DNA of 64,000 bases from Paenibacillus sp. SYP-B3998 (GCF_010820665.1 NZ_JAAIKC010000001.1:496001-560000), one strand, 5' to 3'. Positions 28,517 through 37,448 are shown, counted from the stretch's first letter. Notes: generated by a model not told the origin, from the sequence alone. Numbers and translations are program-made.

Positions 28517-28543
28517 GCTAATCTTGAAAGGAGCGCGGATTCG

Positions 28544-29296
28544 ATGAAAGGACGCATACATTCCTTCGACACCTTCGGTACCGTTGACGGTCCGGGCATC
28601 CGCTTTGTTCTATTCATGCAGGGTTGTGCGCTGCAGTGCAAATACTGCCACAATCCTGATTCGTGGGAAATGAACGCAGGTCGACAGATGGATGTTGAAG
28701 ACATAATGAAGGAAATAGAGCCTTATTTAGTCTATTACCAGCGCTCAGGCGGAGGCATAACGGTAACAGGGGGGGAGCCGACTTTACAGGCTCCCTTTCT
28801 TGCCCGCTTGTTCGCCGAGTGCAAGAAACGCTGGGGACTTCATACCGTTCTGGATACGAACGGTTTCTGTGAGCCCTCGCATGCACAGGAACTGCTTGCG
28901 GTTACGGACCTGGTCCTATTGGACTTGAAACAGGCCAATCCCGAGAAGCACCTCGCGTTAACCGCGCAGCCGAATGACCGCATCAAGCGTTTCGCTGAAA
29001 CGCTCAGCGAGCAGCGTATTCCCATGTGGATTCGCCATGTATTAGTTCCAGGCTGGACAGATGACTACAACGACTTGATGGAGTTGGGTGTCTTGATCGG
29101 TTCGCTCAGCAGTGTCGAGAAGATTGAACTGCTGCCTTATCACCGGATGGGTGTATATAAGTGGAAGCAAATGCAGAAAGAATATCCGCTTGAGCAGTGT
29201 CCGACCCCGACGGATCAAGAAGTTATCAGAGCACGCAGCCTCATAGATATGGGGATTAGTAGGCAAAGGAAGGACAGGACAACAACAAAGAGTTAA
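28544..29296 (+). CDS. pflA: Pyruvate formate-lyase activating enzyme
   Basis: Radical-SAM enzyme that abstracts hydrogen from the PflB glycine. The 250-residue protein has the cluster motif Cys28-x3-Cys32-x2-Cys35 (CALQCKYC), the SAM-binding GGITVTGGEP and DTNGF. AAAGGAGCGCGG lies upstream. It is the last recognised member of the adhE-pflB-pflA run. Confidence 0.95.
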   Translation: MKGRIHSFDTFGTVDGPGIRFVLFMQGCALQCKYCHNPDSWEMNAGRQMDVEDIMKEIEPYLVYYQRSGGGITVTGGEPTLQAPFLARLFAECKKRWGLHTVLDTNGFCEPSHAQELLAVTDLVLLDLKQANPEKHLALTAQPNDRIKRFAETLSEQRIPMWIRHVLVPGWTDDYNDLMELGVLIGSLSSVEKIELLPYHRMGVYKWKQMQKEYPLEQCPTPTDQEVIRARSLIDMGISRQRKDRTTTKS

Positions 29297-29313
29297 CTTT
29301 GGAGGGATCGTCT

Positions 29314-29485
29314 ATGGCACTCACAGCTACCGGTTATAAGTTGGGTATGGCTGCTGCTAATCCTTTGGAATTACTTTCGGCAGTGAATCTGCTTTATATT
29401 AAATGATCATATGACGATGGAGGAACATTTGGTGTTTCCGCTCACAGATCAAGTATTCACAGAGCTTGACTATTTCTTTTCCTAA
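29314..29485 (+). pseudogene. Two tiny overlapping-operon ORFs, possibly one frameshifted carrier-like gene
   Basis: ORF 1 (29314-29406, 30 residues, MALTATGYKLGMAAANPLEL...) has an excellent site GGAGGG 7 bases upstream. ORF 2 (29411-29485, 24 residues, MTMEEHLVFPLTDQVFTELD...) is in the next frame and has no ribosome site. Read through a one-base shift near 29393-29402 they give a helix-rich product of about 57 residues that vaguely resembles the later helices of an acyl carrier protein, but the phosphopantetheine Asp-Ser is replaced by Asn-Pro. It may be a decayed carrier gene or two real peptides. The next gene is BtrH-like, a family known to work with carrier proteins. Confidence 0.35.
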
Positions 29486-29715
29486 CACGCTTTTCAAATG
29501 CTGGGCACATAGCCTGTAAATGAGAGGAATTTATCCCCTTTTTGTGGAAATAAAGCCTGTCCGTTTTGAAATCTTCTGTATAAGATGGGGATATCATCCA
29601 AACTTTGACGAGATATGCCTATTTTCAACAAGAGGGGATGTATCTTCAAGATGTAAGCACTGGCAGAGGGAAGAAGGAAGTTAAGAATGGAATATGCGAA
29701 GTGGAGGGAACACAG
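29486..29715. other. Intergenic region before the BtrH-like gene
   Basis: No gene is supported. The frame of the next gene is open from 29605, but the in-frame residues before 29716 have no ribosome site. A TTTTGA..TAAGAT pair near 29564-29587 could be a promoter. Confidence 0.3.
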
Positions 29716-30771
29716 ATGGATGCTTTTCAACTCCCAGTAATGAATCCGCCGATCAGAGGCTATTTAAGGTGGGCGTATCTATTGTCGATTACGTCGCGTT
29801 ATGAGAAAACGCTGCCTTGGTATCACAGTAATTTCATTCAATTATCCTGTACGAAATATTTTTTGGAAGACAAGATCGAATACTTTTTTGACTTTTACAG
29901 AGGAATACCCAATGAACTGAATTATAACAATCCCTTTTTGCTGACCTGCTCCGTCAACTACGATATCTTATCTTTTCTTAAGCAGCAGGATGATATTATT
30001 TCTTTCTTTGTTAATCAAATTCGCAGCGGTTATTATTGTGTGGCGTTTCTGGATGAATCACGCATTCCGCACAGCAGTACTTATAAGAACGAAGCTGTAC
30101 CATCTTTTCCACATCATGTTCTACTTTATGGATATGATGCGAATGCCAGAACGTTTCAAATCGCGATGTTTGATCAATCCTTTATTTATAGGATGCTGGA
30201 GCTTTCTTTTGATGATTTTTTCGAGGCTTATCAGTCTATGAACAATCTGATTGTTAGTAAGGAAAGAGCCGATCATCACTCTTATTTCTATAAATTTGAT
30301 GACAGCAAGCACTATGAATTCGATAAAACCGTCGTAGTTTCGCAAATTAAAGATTATTTGGCTAGTGAAACCACTTGTAACCGGATTAACTATAACGCTT
30401 ACGATTTGGCTTTCGGCCTTGAAGTTTATGAATATTTGAAAAAGTTTCTGTGGGCTTTGAAGGAAAACAATCCTTCACTTGCGAGTAGGCCAGTCCTTCG
30501 AACCATTCACGTATTGTTGGAACACAAAAAGTTGATGGTAGATCGTATCAAGTACATGGAAGAGATTGGCGTTATGAAGCGCGATGAGGAGCTTTTGAAA
30601 GGATTTGAAGAGCTGACTGCGAAGGTGGAAGTTATAAGGAACAACCTCATTCGCGGAATAAGAAGGCCTGGCACTGATATCATTCCTAAAGTGGTTGCGG
30701 AGGTAGATAACATCAGGGAGAAGGAAGAAGTCTTAATGACACGGCTTTTGCAGCAATTGGAAGCTAACTAA
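29716..30771 (+). CDS. BtrH N-terminal-domain-like protein (papain-like fold)
   Basis: 351 residues from ATG 29716, which follows GGAGGG by 8 bases. The middle part resembles the BtrH_N family (butirosin acyltransferase BtrH and relatives) with Cys in LLTCSVNYDILSFL, a conserved SGYYCVAFLDE strand and the His in FPHHVLLYGYD, which could form a Cys-His site. The C-terminal 120 residues are helical and partly coiled (EEIGVMKRDEELLKGFEELT). Such proteins occur in natural-product clusters, often beside carrier proteins and dehydrogenases. The substrate is unknown. The next gene starts about 20 bases downstream. Confidence 0.5.
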   Translation: MDAFQLPVMNPPIRGYLRWAYLLSITSRYEKTLPWYHSNFIQLSCTKYFLEDKIEYFFDFYRGIPNELNYNNPFLLTCSVNYDILSFLKQQDDIISFFVNQIRSGYYCVAFLDESRIPHSSTYKNEAVPSFPHHVLLYGYDANARTFQIAMFDQSFIYRMLELSFDDFFEAYQSMNNLIVSKERADHHSYFYKFDDSKHYEFDKTVVVSQIKDYLASETTCNRINYNAYDLAFGLEVYEYLKKFLWALKENNPSLASRPVLRTIHVLLEHKKLMVDRIKYMEEIGVMKRDEELLKGFEELTAKVEVIRNNLIRGIRRPGTDIIPKVVAEVDNIREKEEVLMTRLLQQLEAN

Positions 30772-30791
30772 TTTGAAAAAGGATGTGGCTG

Positions 30792-31808
30792 ATGTCCCCT
30801 GCTATGGTGAGTAAATCGCTGAATTTTGTTTTTGTCGATAAAGAGAAGATGGCATTGAAAGAAGAAGAAGTGCCAGCTTTAGGACCTGATGATATTCTAT
30901 GCCGCGCGATTGTATCTTTAATTAGCGCCGGTACGGAGCTTGCCTGCTTGAGAGGGGTTTTCGAGCCAGGAACCTCTTGGGAAAGTTGGGTGAAGTACCC
31001 CTTTTATCCCGGATATTCGATGACGGCGGAAGTTTTGCAAGTTGGGGAACGCGTCAAAGGTATTCAGCCTGGTGAGCGAATTATTTGTCAAGCGAGGCAT
31101 ATGCAATTCTTCGTTATGAATGTGAACGAAGTGACGAAGCTGCCTGAAGGGATAAGCGATGATGAAGGGGCCTTTATGCAAGTTGCCAAGATAACGCTTG
31201 TTGCTCTCAGACGCGCTGAACATCAGTTAGGCGAATATGTAGGTGTCATTGGGGCAGGCTTGTTGGGGCAATTCGTCATTCAATACGCGAAGTTGATTGG
31301 AGCTAGGAAAGTGATTGCGATAGCGCCTAGCGATGCGCGGTTACAATTAGCCAAAGAAAATGGCGCAACGGATTTGCTGTCCATGGAGGTTTCGGAAGCG
31401 CTCCCTTATATCCAGACTTTGACGGCGGGCAGGCTGCTGGATACCGTCTATGATGTCACCGGAGGCTATGAAGTTCTCTCGTATGCCACACAATTATCCA
31501 AAGAATTAGGCAAAGTAATTTTGTTAGGCGATTGCACAGAGCCTTCTAAGCAATCCATTGGGCCAACGGTTGTTTTCAATTCTGTCTCGATTCTAGGTAT
31601 CCACGGAAGAATGATGGCTAATTTTAAGGGATGGACCGAACAGGATATGTCGGAAGTCATTTTCGAATATATGATGCGTAAAGAAATCAATGTGCAGAAG
31701 CTGATCACCCATCGATTCAGCCCCAAAGAAGCCGTAAGTGTTTATGATTCATTAAGAGAGAATCGGTTAAACGCAATGGGAATCATGTTTGATTGGAAGG
31801 ATTTGTAG
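30792..31808 (+). CDS. Zinc-type alcohol dehydrogenase-like protein (MDR superfamily)
   Basis: A 338-residue medium-chain dehydrogenase/reductase. ATG 30792 is favoured because AAAGGA lies at 30777-30782; ATG 30783 is also in frame. It has the GroES-like N-domain (LISAGTELACLRG, YPGYSMTAEV) and a Rossmann fold with GVIGAGLLGQFVIQYAK. The usual catalytic zinc Cys after the first strand is replaced by Ser/Ala and the structural four-Cys lobe is absent, so it may be a zinc-free reductase. Subfamily members like this occur in polysaccharide and secondary-metabolite loci. It ends one base before the next ATG, so the run with the BtrH-like and GH3 genes is an operon. Confidence 0.7.
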   Translation: MSPAMVSKSLNFVFVDKEKMALKEEEVPALGPDDILCRAIVSLISAGTELACLRGVFEPGTSWESWVKYPFYPGYSMTAEVLQVGERVKGIQPGERIICQARHMQFFVMNVNEVTKLPEGISDDEGAFMQVAKITLVALRRAEHQLGEYVGVIGAGLLGQFVIQYAKLIGARKVIAIAPSDARLQLAKENGATDLLSMEVSEALPYIQTLTAGRLLDTVYDVTGGYEVLSYATQLSKELGKVILLGDCTEPSKQSIGPTVVFNSVSILGIHGRMMANFKGWTEQDMSEVIFEYMMRKEINVQKLITHRFSPKEAVSVYDSLRENRLNAMGIMFDWKDL

Positions 31809-31809
31809 T

Positions 31810-33426
31810 ATGATACCGCTTGTAAACATGTCACTCAGAGAGAAGATCGGGCAAATGATGATGGTCGGTTTTGAAGGCTTTACGCCTAGTGCCGAAATCA
31901 TAACGCTTTTGAGGGAATATAAAGTCGGAAGTCTTGTTTATTTTTCCAAAAACATCGATACGCCAGAGCAAGTGTTTCATTTAACGAAGCAATTGCAGCA
32001 GTTGGCTAGCGAAGCAACGGGCATCCCCTTATGTATCGGCGTCGATCAAGAGGGCGGTATGGTCGTTCGCTTCAAAGAAGGCATTTCTCAGCTGCCTGCC
32101 AGTATGGCTGTAGGCGCCGCCCGCAATGCTGCCAAGTTGTATGAAGCCGCTAAAGGCACAGCAAAAGAACTAAGCTTGCTTGGCATTAATATGAATTTCG
32201 CCCCCATTGTAGATATTAATAGTAACCCGCTTAATCCGATCATCGATGTTCGCTCATTCGGGGATCGTGAGGAGATTGTCAGTGAGATGGGAATTGCAAC
32301 GCTAGCCGGCTTGCAGGATGGCGGCATTTCTGCGGTGGTCAAACATTTCCCTGGTCATGGAGATACGGAAATGGATTCGCACGTTTCCTTGCCTATCATT
32401 AAGCACGATTTGGAACGCATCCGTACGGTGGAGCTAGTTCCTTTCCAAAAGTGTATAGCTGCGGGCGTAGACGCAATTATGACCGCCCATGTAGTCATTC
32501 CTGCGATCGATCCGGATAAGCTTCCCTCCACCTTGTCTGAAAAAGTAATAACGAAATGGTTAAGAGAAACATTCCAATTTGATGGTGTGATCATAAGTGA
32601 TTGCATCGAAATGGGAGCCATCTCTGAGGAGTACGGAGCAGGAAATGCTGCAGTAATGGCCGTTGAAGCTGGCGTTGACATTGTGATGTCCGGCCACACG
32701 TACGAGATGCAAATCGCTGCTGTGTTAGCCCTAGAAAATGCGGTGAATAGCGGTCGATTATCGGAAGAGCGCATTAATCAATCCGTAGAACGGATTCTGC
32801 GGCTGAAGGAGGCAAGGAAGATAGGCCTTTCCCTGCTATCATGGGAGGAAATTCGTCCACAGCTCATGGATGAACAAACGTTGCGTGCAATTAAACAACT
32901 GCGAGAAGAAAGCATTACGGTCATTAGCAACGAATCATCGCTTCTACCTTTAGCAGTAAGCCAAAGCACGTATATTCTTTGGCCGACGATTGTAGCGGCG
33001 AGTCATTCAGAGAATTTGTTTACACACGAGGCATCTTTGGGTACTTACTTCACCTCGCACATGAACGCAACTATTACCGAGGAAAGCTATGAAACGAATC
33101 CGTTGACGGATTCTATTGCCCGATTCGTGGAAACGGCACAAAAGCATGAACAAATCATTGTGGGCCTTTTTGATGTCAAAAATAATCCTGGTCAAGTTGA
33201 ACTCGTGAAAGCTTTAACTGCCATTTCGGACAAGGTCATCGTTGTTTCCGTTCGCAATCCAGTTGATTTTACGAAAATGCCGACATTATCCAGTATGGTT
33301 GTTTGTTATGAGCATCACCCTGTTACATTAGAAGCACTAGCTGATGTGCTATTAGGACATTTGGAGGCAAAAGGAAAACTACCTGTCACAATATCCGATG
33401 ACTATGCATTCGGCTGGTCCTATTGA
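31810..33426 (+). CDS. Glycoside hydrolase family 3, NagZ-like beta-N-acetylhexosaminidase
   Basis: 538 residues; the ATG is two bases past the preceding stop, so translation is probably coupled. The TIM barrel holds VDQEGGMVVRF, the family signature KHFPGHGDTEMDSH with the His/Asp acid-base pair of NagZ-type enzymes, and the nucleophile Asp in IISDCIEMGAI. A second domain (about residues 380-538) resembles the C-terminal domain of the longer Bacillus NagZ. No signal peptide is seen, so it would act on imported muropeptides or glucosides in the cytoplasm. Its link with the BtrH-like and dehydrogenase genes is unusual. Confidence 0.85.
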   Translation: MIPLVNMSLREKIGQMMMVGFEGFTPSAEIITLLREYKVGSLVYFSKNIDTPEQVFHLTKQLQQLASEATGIPLCIGVDQEGGMVVRFKEGISQLPASMAVGAARNAAKLYEAAKGTAKELSLLGINMNFAPIVDINSNPLNPIIDVRSFGDREEIVSEMGIATLAGLQDGGISAVVKHFPGHGDTEMDSHVSLPIIKHDLERIRTVELVPFQKCIAAGVDAIMTAHVVIPAIDPDKLPSTLSEKVITKWLRETFQFDGVIISDCIEMGAISEEYGAGNAAVMAVEAGVDIVMSGHTYEMQIAAVLALENAVNSGRLSEERINQSVERILRLKEARKIGLSLLSWEEIRPQLMDEQTLRAIKQLREESITVISNESSLLPLAVSQSTYILWPTIVAASHSENLFTHEASLGTYFTSHMNATITEESYETNPLTDSIARFVETAQKHEQIIVGLFDVKNNPGQVELVKALTAISDKVIVVSVRNPVDFTKMPTLSSMVVCYEHHPVTLEALADVLLGHLEAKGKLPVTISDDYAFGWSY

Positions 33427-33467
33427 CGAGAGCTGCTTTACCAACTTGCTTGTCAGCAGGTTACGGA

Positions 33468-34187
33468 TTACATTCTGCAAATGTCCACTGGGCAATTCTC
33501 ACAATGACAAATGTCGCGTAAATACGATAAATCATTGATGAAGAGATGACCATTTTGAATTTCTACAACGTTAGCTTTCTTCATATCGCTTAGCATACGG
33601 TTGACGCTTTCGCGCGTCGCGCCAATCATATCGGCCATTTCGGTATGATTGATTTTGTAGTCAATCATGATTTGACCATCTTGTGTTTTCCCGTAAGAAT
33701 TGCTCAGTCGGATGAGCAGGGAGCAAAGTGCGCCAGGCTTGCCAAACATCATCAAATCGCGCAGCTTGGTCTCTGTCATCCGATGCATGAGCCCCATCCA
33801 CTTCATAAATTCGATCGCCAGATCACCGTGCTGCCATAATAAAACTTCGAGATCTTTCCTCAGCATGACGCCAATCTCACTATCTTCTGTTACTTCCGCG
33901 CTTACACTGTGAACGGAATCATGAAAGGGGTCCACTTGACCGAACAAGTCTCCTGTTTGGTACAAATGGAGGATAAAGTTTTTACCGGTTTCCGAAAGCT
34001 TCGTACTGCGGACGCCACCTTTTTGCACGAAGTATAATTTGTCGGCCGCATCCCCTTCCCAAAAGAGAAAGTCCCCTTTATTCACTTGTTTAGCATACAT
34101 AATACTTTGCAAACGATTGAAATTTTCAGCCGAAAAATAATTCGCAATCCCCTTACTGTCTGTGGTCATAACAGCTATCATACACAT
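33468..34187 (-). CDS. fnr: Fnr-type oxygen-sensing regulator (Crp/Fnr family)
   Basis: The 239-residue protein has a cyclic-nucleotide-type sensor barrel (about 20-130), a dimer helix and a Crp winged helix with IGATRESVNRMLSDMKK as recognition helix. The C-terminus has CHCENCPVDIC, giving Cys229-x2-Cys232-x4-Cys237, the exact spacing of the three cysteines that hold the [4Fe-4S] cluster in B. subtilis Fnr; an extra Cys227 is present. It should therefore bind DNA only without oxygen. GGAGG lies 4 bases before the first ATG; the third codon is also ATG and better spaced. It is the likely reader of the five TGTGA-N6-TCACA boxes in this window. Confidence 0.93.
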   Translation of the reverse strand: MCMIAVMTTDSKGIANYFSAENFNRLQSIMYAKQVNKGDFLFWEGDAADKLYFVQKGGVRSTKLSETGKNFILHLYQTGDLFGQVDPFHDSVHSVSAEVTEDSEIGVMLRKDLEVLLWQHGDLAIEFMKWMGLMHRMTETKLRDLMMFGKPGALCSLLIRLSNSYGKTQDGQIMIDYKINHTEMADMIGATRESVNRMLSDMKKANVVEIQNGHLFINDLSYLRDICHCENCPVDICRM

Positions 34188-34399
34188 TCAGCCTCCATTC
34201 ATTTCCTGTTACCTCTATCATAATTGGTTTTCATGCATTTGGTTATCGGGAGTTCCTCTGATTTATTGCTGCCATTAACCCTATGTAAACCCTGAGAAGG
34301 AATTCAGGGTTTTCCCTTACTTACAAAGGGCAAAGAAAAGATTACAATGGTAGTTAACAAACGATGCCAAGGTGTTCATGCGAAACGGAGGTGATCAGC
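34188..34399. promoter_or_regulatory. Divergent control region of fnr and the GAF-domain gene
   Basis: A promoter for the plus-strand gene is CTTACA (34320-34325), 17 bases, TACAAT (34343-34348). A hairpin AACCCTGA/TTCAGGGTT lies at about 34288-34313 just upstream of it and could be an operator or a short terminator. No Fnr box is seen here, so fnr does not look Fnr-controlled from this region. Confidence 0.55.
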
Positions 34400-34855
34400 A
34401 TGACAGATGCAGGTAAGGAATTGAAAGAGGAGCTAGAGCGACTTCGCGGCTTGACATCTAGCGATTTTATTGCGCTTGCTCCGTTTCACGAGCAGGATCA
34501 GCGCTTCCGTTGGACATATGTAACTGGCAATCGGAATGACCGTAACCAACACATGACGATCAAAGTCGGGCAAGGCTTGTCGGGCTCGGTACTGCGCTTT
34601 GGAAGATGGGTGAAGGTAGATGATACGAATCCTGACGCTGAGCGAGCGCGACTGGAATGTCCACTCATGCTTGCAGAGCATCTTAGAGCAGCTGCGGCTT
34701 TCCCTATTTACGTAGAAACTGTGGTAAAAGGTATTCTTTATATCGGTAAACGCTCCCATACCACGTTCCAACAAGAAGAAGTCGAGGAGATAACAGCAGC
34801 TATATCGAAATTGGCTGTAGGTTTGGCGAAGCGAATCCATGAACATGTGAAATGA
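34400..34855 (+). CDS. nreA: GAF-domain protein, NreA-like
   Basis: 151 residues from ATG 34400, placed by the near-perfect ribosome site GGAGGTGATC. A single GAF domain fills the protein (DFIALAPFHEQDQRFRWTYVTGN, GQGLSGSVLRFGRWVKVDD, AAAFPIYVETVVKGILYIGKR). In Staphylococcus NreA is a GAF nitrate sensor that restrains the NreB kinase. Here the gene lies immediately before an NreC-like regulator and an NreB-like kinase, which makes that role likely. Nitrate binding itself cannot be proved from sequence. Confidence 0.7.
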   Translation: MTDAGKELKEELERLRGLTSSDFIALAPFHEQDQRFRWTYVTGNRNDRNQHMTIKVGQGLSGSVLRFGRWVKVDDTNPDAERARLECPLMLAEHLRAAAAFPIYVETVVKGILYIGKRSHTTFQQEEVEEITAAISKLAVGLAKRIHEHVK

Positions 34856-34921
34856 ATGCCGTGATGGGGATTCATTTTTTTGTTATGATGAGAGCAGTAG
34901 GTTGAAGTAGGGAGGAAAGAT

Positions 34922-35575
34922 ATGATTAAGGTACTCGTTGTCGATGACCATGCGGTTGTTAGATCGGGTCTTATGATGCTGCTTAATGGGAAGCATCAGA
35001 TTGAGGTTGTTGGTGAAGCAGCGGATGGAAGAGAAGGCATAGACGCAGCGATGCGGCTAAAGCCTGATGTCGTATTAATGGATATCAATATGCCTCAAGG
35101 GATGGATGGGCTCACAGCAACAGACGAGCTTAAGCGGCAAATGCCTGATTTAGCTATTCTGATCTTGACCATGCACGATGACGATGAATATTTGTTTCGA
35201 GCCATTCATGCAGGAGCTTCTGGATATATTTTGAAAAGCGCCCCGCATGAAGAATTGCTGACAGCCATTCAATGCGTAGCCTTGGGAAATGCATATCTTT
35301 ACCCAACAGCAACAAAGAGATTGATGAATGAATATTTGGAAAAGCTTAAGCATGGAGAACATACGGGAACTTATGAATCTCTGACTGAACGAGAACGAGA
35401 AATCTTGGCGCTCATCGCTAAGGGCTTTTCCAATAAAGAAATTGCCGAGCAGTTGATCATTAGTGTGAAGACGGTAGAAACACATAAAAGCAATGTGATG
35501 GAGAAGCTGGGTTTGCGAACAAGGCCTGAACTAGTGAAATATGCAGCTAAGAAAGGATTGTTGAACTTTGAATAA
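34922..35575 (+). CDS. nreC: NarL/LuxR-family response regulator, NreC-like
   Basis: 217 residues: receiver with [10 protein letters not shown], phospho-acceptor Asp in [14 protein letters not shown] and Lys in [10 protein letters not shown], then a LuxR helix-turn-helix ([25 protein letters not shown]). AGGGAGGAAAG precedes the start. It overlaps the kinase gene by eight bases. In Staphylococcus, NreC drives nitrate and nitrite reductase genes under low oxygen; no such genes lie in the window, but the formate/nitrite channel gene directly downstream is a candidate target. Confidence 0.88.
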   Translation: MIKVLVVDDHAVVRSGLMMLLNGKHQIEVVGEAADGREGIDAAMRLKPDVVLMDINMPQGMDGLTATDELKRQMPDLAILILTMHDDDEYLFRAIHAGASGYILKSAPHEELLTAIQCVALGNAYLYPTATKRLMNEYLEKLKHGEHTGTYESLTEREREILALIAKGFSNKEIAEQLIISVKTVETHKSNVMEKLGLRTRPELVKYAAKKGLLNFE

Positions 35576-36602
35576 GGATAGTTCCATTGCCAGCGGTGAA
35601 GCTCTTAAGCAATCCCTTAAACAATTATCTGATGTCAAGTTCGCTCTGGATGAATCTTCAATCGTAGCAGCGACTGACCCTAATGGTAAAATCGTGTACG
35701 TTAACGATAAGTTTTGTGAAATATCTCAGTATGAGCGAGCTGAGCTAATCGGACAGGATCATCGGATTATTAACTCAGGCTTCCATGGAAAAGCTTTCAT
35801 GAAGGAGCTGTGGCAGACGATCTCCTCTGGTAAGGTGTGGCATGGGGATATCAAAAACAAGGCCAAAGATGGCACCTACTATTGGGTACATACGACTATC
35901 GTACCATTTATAGACGAAACGGGCGCCCCCTATCAATACATGGCGATTCGAAACGAGGTAACACGGTTAAAAAGAGTGGAAGAGGAACTACAGTTAATGA
36001 TGGCGCAAGTGATGCAAATCCAAGAAGAGGAGCGGAGCAAGTTCTCTCGTGAGCTTCACGATGGGATCGGGCAAAGCTTGTTTTCTTTATTAATTCAAAT
36101 GGATCGTTTAATGGGTGAAGAGATGAACCCTGAGATGATGAAGCTTAGACAGAGCGTTTCGTCTATCATTGAAGAGGTTCGCGGCCTGGCTTGGCAAATT
36201 CGCCCATCCGTTTTGGATGATCTTGGTGTTGTGCCAGCGATTCGCACGTATATTGAAAATTATGCGCAGCATTACGGGATACGCGTGCAATTGGATAATA
36301 ATTTGCGCAAACGGCTGGATACGTTGGTGGAAACGACCATTTATCGCGTCATTCAAGAAGCGCTAAAAAATATTGCTAAATATGCCGACGTCTCCGAGGC
36401 GAGAGTGTACGTTCATGAAGCTGAATCCGAGGTGGAAGTGATTATCGAGGATCAGGGAAAAGGCTTCGTCAGAAACAGGAACGTCAAAGGGGTTGGGCTG
36501 TTCAGTATGGAGGAAAGGGCGAAAAGTGTCGGGGGGCATTTAGTTATACGCTCAGAGCTTGGAAGAGGGACTACGGTTTCATTAACGGTACCTAAACAGT
36601 GA
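35568..36602 (+). CDS. nreB: PAS-domain HisKA_3 histidine kinase, NreB-like but without the iron-sulfur cysteines
   Basis: 344 residues from TTG 35568 (AAAGGA at 35552-35557). Residues 20-140 are a PAS domain of the Aer/flavin-type ([48 protein letters not shown]). A HisKA_3 helix ([17 protein letters not shown], His at the RELHDGIGQ motif) and a HATPase domain with [16 protein letters not shown] follow. Staphylococcal NreB senses oxygen with four PAS cysteines; this protein has only one Cys in all, so it must use another cofactor or signal, perhaps flavin. No membrane helix is seen; it is cytoplasmic. Confidence 0.85.
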   Translation: MNKDSSIASGEALKQSLKQLSDVKFALDESSIVAATDPNGKIVYVNDKFCEISQYERAELIGQDHRIINSGFHGKAFMKELWQTISSGKVWHGDIKNKAKDGTYYWVHTTIVPFIDETGAPYQYMAIRNEVTRLKRVEEELQLMMAQVMQIQEEERSKFSRELHDGIGQSLFSLLIQMDRLMGEEMNPEMMKLRQSVSSIIEEVRGLAWQIRPSVLDDLGVVPAIRTYIENYAQHYGIRVQLDNNLRKRLDTLVETTIYRVIQEALKNIAKYADVSEARVYVHEAESEVEVIIEDQGKGFVRNRNVKGVGLFSMEERAKSVGGHLVIRSELGRGTTVSLTVPKQ

Positions 36603-36613
36603 TTCTTCTCACA
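36598..36613 (+). promoter_or_regulatory. Fnr box of the formate/nitrite channel gene
   Basis: AGTGATTCTTCTCACA differs from the consensus palindrome at one base. TATACT at 36635-36640 begins 21 bases after it, so the centre is at -41.5 as in the other boxes. Confidence 0.78.
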
Positions 36614-36670
36614 GCCTCTCTGGTGATGACTACCTATACTGAAGAAAAGGGGTTGTGAGGAGGAAGCCGT

Positions 36671-37441
36671 ATGGGGTTCGTGAAACCAAACATAATTTGG
36701 GAGCGCGCGGTGGAAGCAGGCTTGCATAAAATAAAGTTGAGCTTAACGAGTCAGCTAACATTAGGTTTTCTAGGTGGCGCCTATATTTCAATCGGCTTTT
36801 TGTTATATGTCCGAGTGAGCGCGAGTTTTCCAGCAGCGTGGAGTGAAATAGGCGGTTGGATGGGCGCTTTATTTTTCCCCCTCGGCCTTATTCTAACGTT
36901 ACTTGCCGGAGGAGAGCTGCTGACCGGAAATATGATGGCCGTACCAGCGGCTTACTTTTGCCGCAAAATCCCACTGCGTGCGCTTCTGCAAAATTGGCTT
37001 GTTATCACAATCGGCAACTTCATAGGCGCCTTGTGTGTTGCTTATGCCTTTGGGCATTTGCTTGGTTTAACTGAACATGGCATCTACGCAGACAAGGTGA
37101 TTAAACTTGTTCATGCCAAGCTTGATGAGCCCTTCATTTTGGCGCTTGTCTCAGGCATAGGCTGCAATTGGTTAGTTTCATTGGCTGTATGGTTATCCTA
37201 CGGAGCAGAGGATGGAATTGGTAAAATAGCGGGCATATGGCTTCCTACAATGGCCTTCGTGGCCTTAGGCTTTCAGCACGTTGTGGCAAATATGTTTATC
37301 ATTCCAGCGGCCATATTTGCAGGGAGATTTACCTGGATGGATTATTTGTATAATTTCATCCCGGTTTATATTGGAAATGCGCTAGGCGGCGCGATTTTCG
37401 TTGCTGGAGTTTACGGGCTCGTTTACCAGCGTAAGGGGTAG
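36671..37441 (+). CDS. Formate/nitrite transporter family channel (FocA/NirC)
   Basis: 256 residues with six membrane helices. Family features are TLGFLGGAYISIGFLLYV in the first helix region, GGELLTGNMM around the omega loop, GCNWLVSLAVWLSYGA and FVALGFQHVVANMF with the central pore His. AGGAGGAAGCC precedes the start. Because pyruvate formate-lyase is made in the same regulon, formate export is the simplest role, but the NreABC-like neighbours also allow nitrite. An Fnr box and a well-placed -10 control it. Confidence 0.88.
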   Translation: MGFVKPNIIWERAVEAGLHKIKLSLTSQLTLGFLGGAYISIGFLLYVRVSASFPAAWSEIGGWMGALFFPLGLILTLLAGGELLTGNMMAVPAAYFCRKIPLRALLQNWLVITIGNFIGALCVAYAFGHLLGLTEHGIYADKVIKLVHAKLDEPFILALVSGIGCNWLVSLAVWLSYGAEDGIGKIAGIWLPTMAFVALGFQHVVANMFIIPAAIFAGRFTWMDYLYNFIPVYIGNALGGAIFVAGVYGLVYQRKG

Positions 37442-37448
37442 CCTTACG

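Noticed and set aside
29440..29455. Another Fnr box near CGCTCACAG before the BtrH-like gene
   Set aside because: The left half (GGTGT) does not match TGTGA and no -10 lies at the right distance.
30792..31808. Calling the MDR protein a zinc alcohol dehydrogenase with known substrate
   Set aside because: The catalytic and structural zinc cysteines are not there, and the context gives no substrate.
35568..36602. Direct transfer of the NreB oxygen-sensing mechanism to this kinase
   Set aside because: Only one Cys is present in the protein, so the four-Cys iron-sulfur site cannot form.
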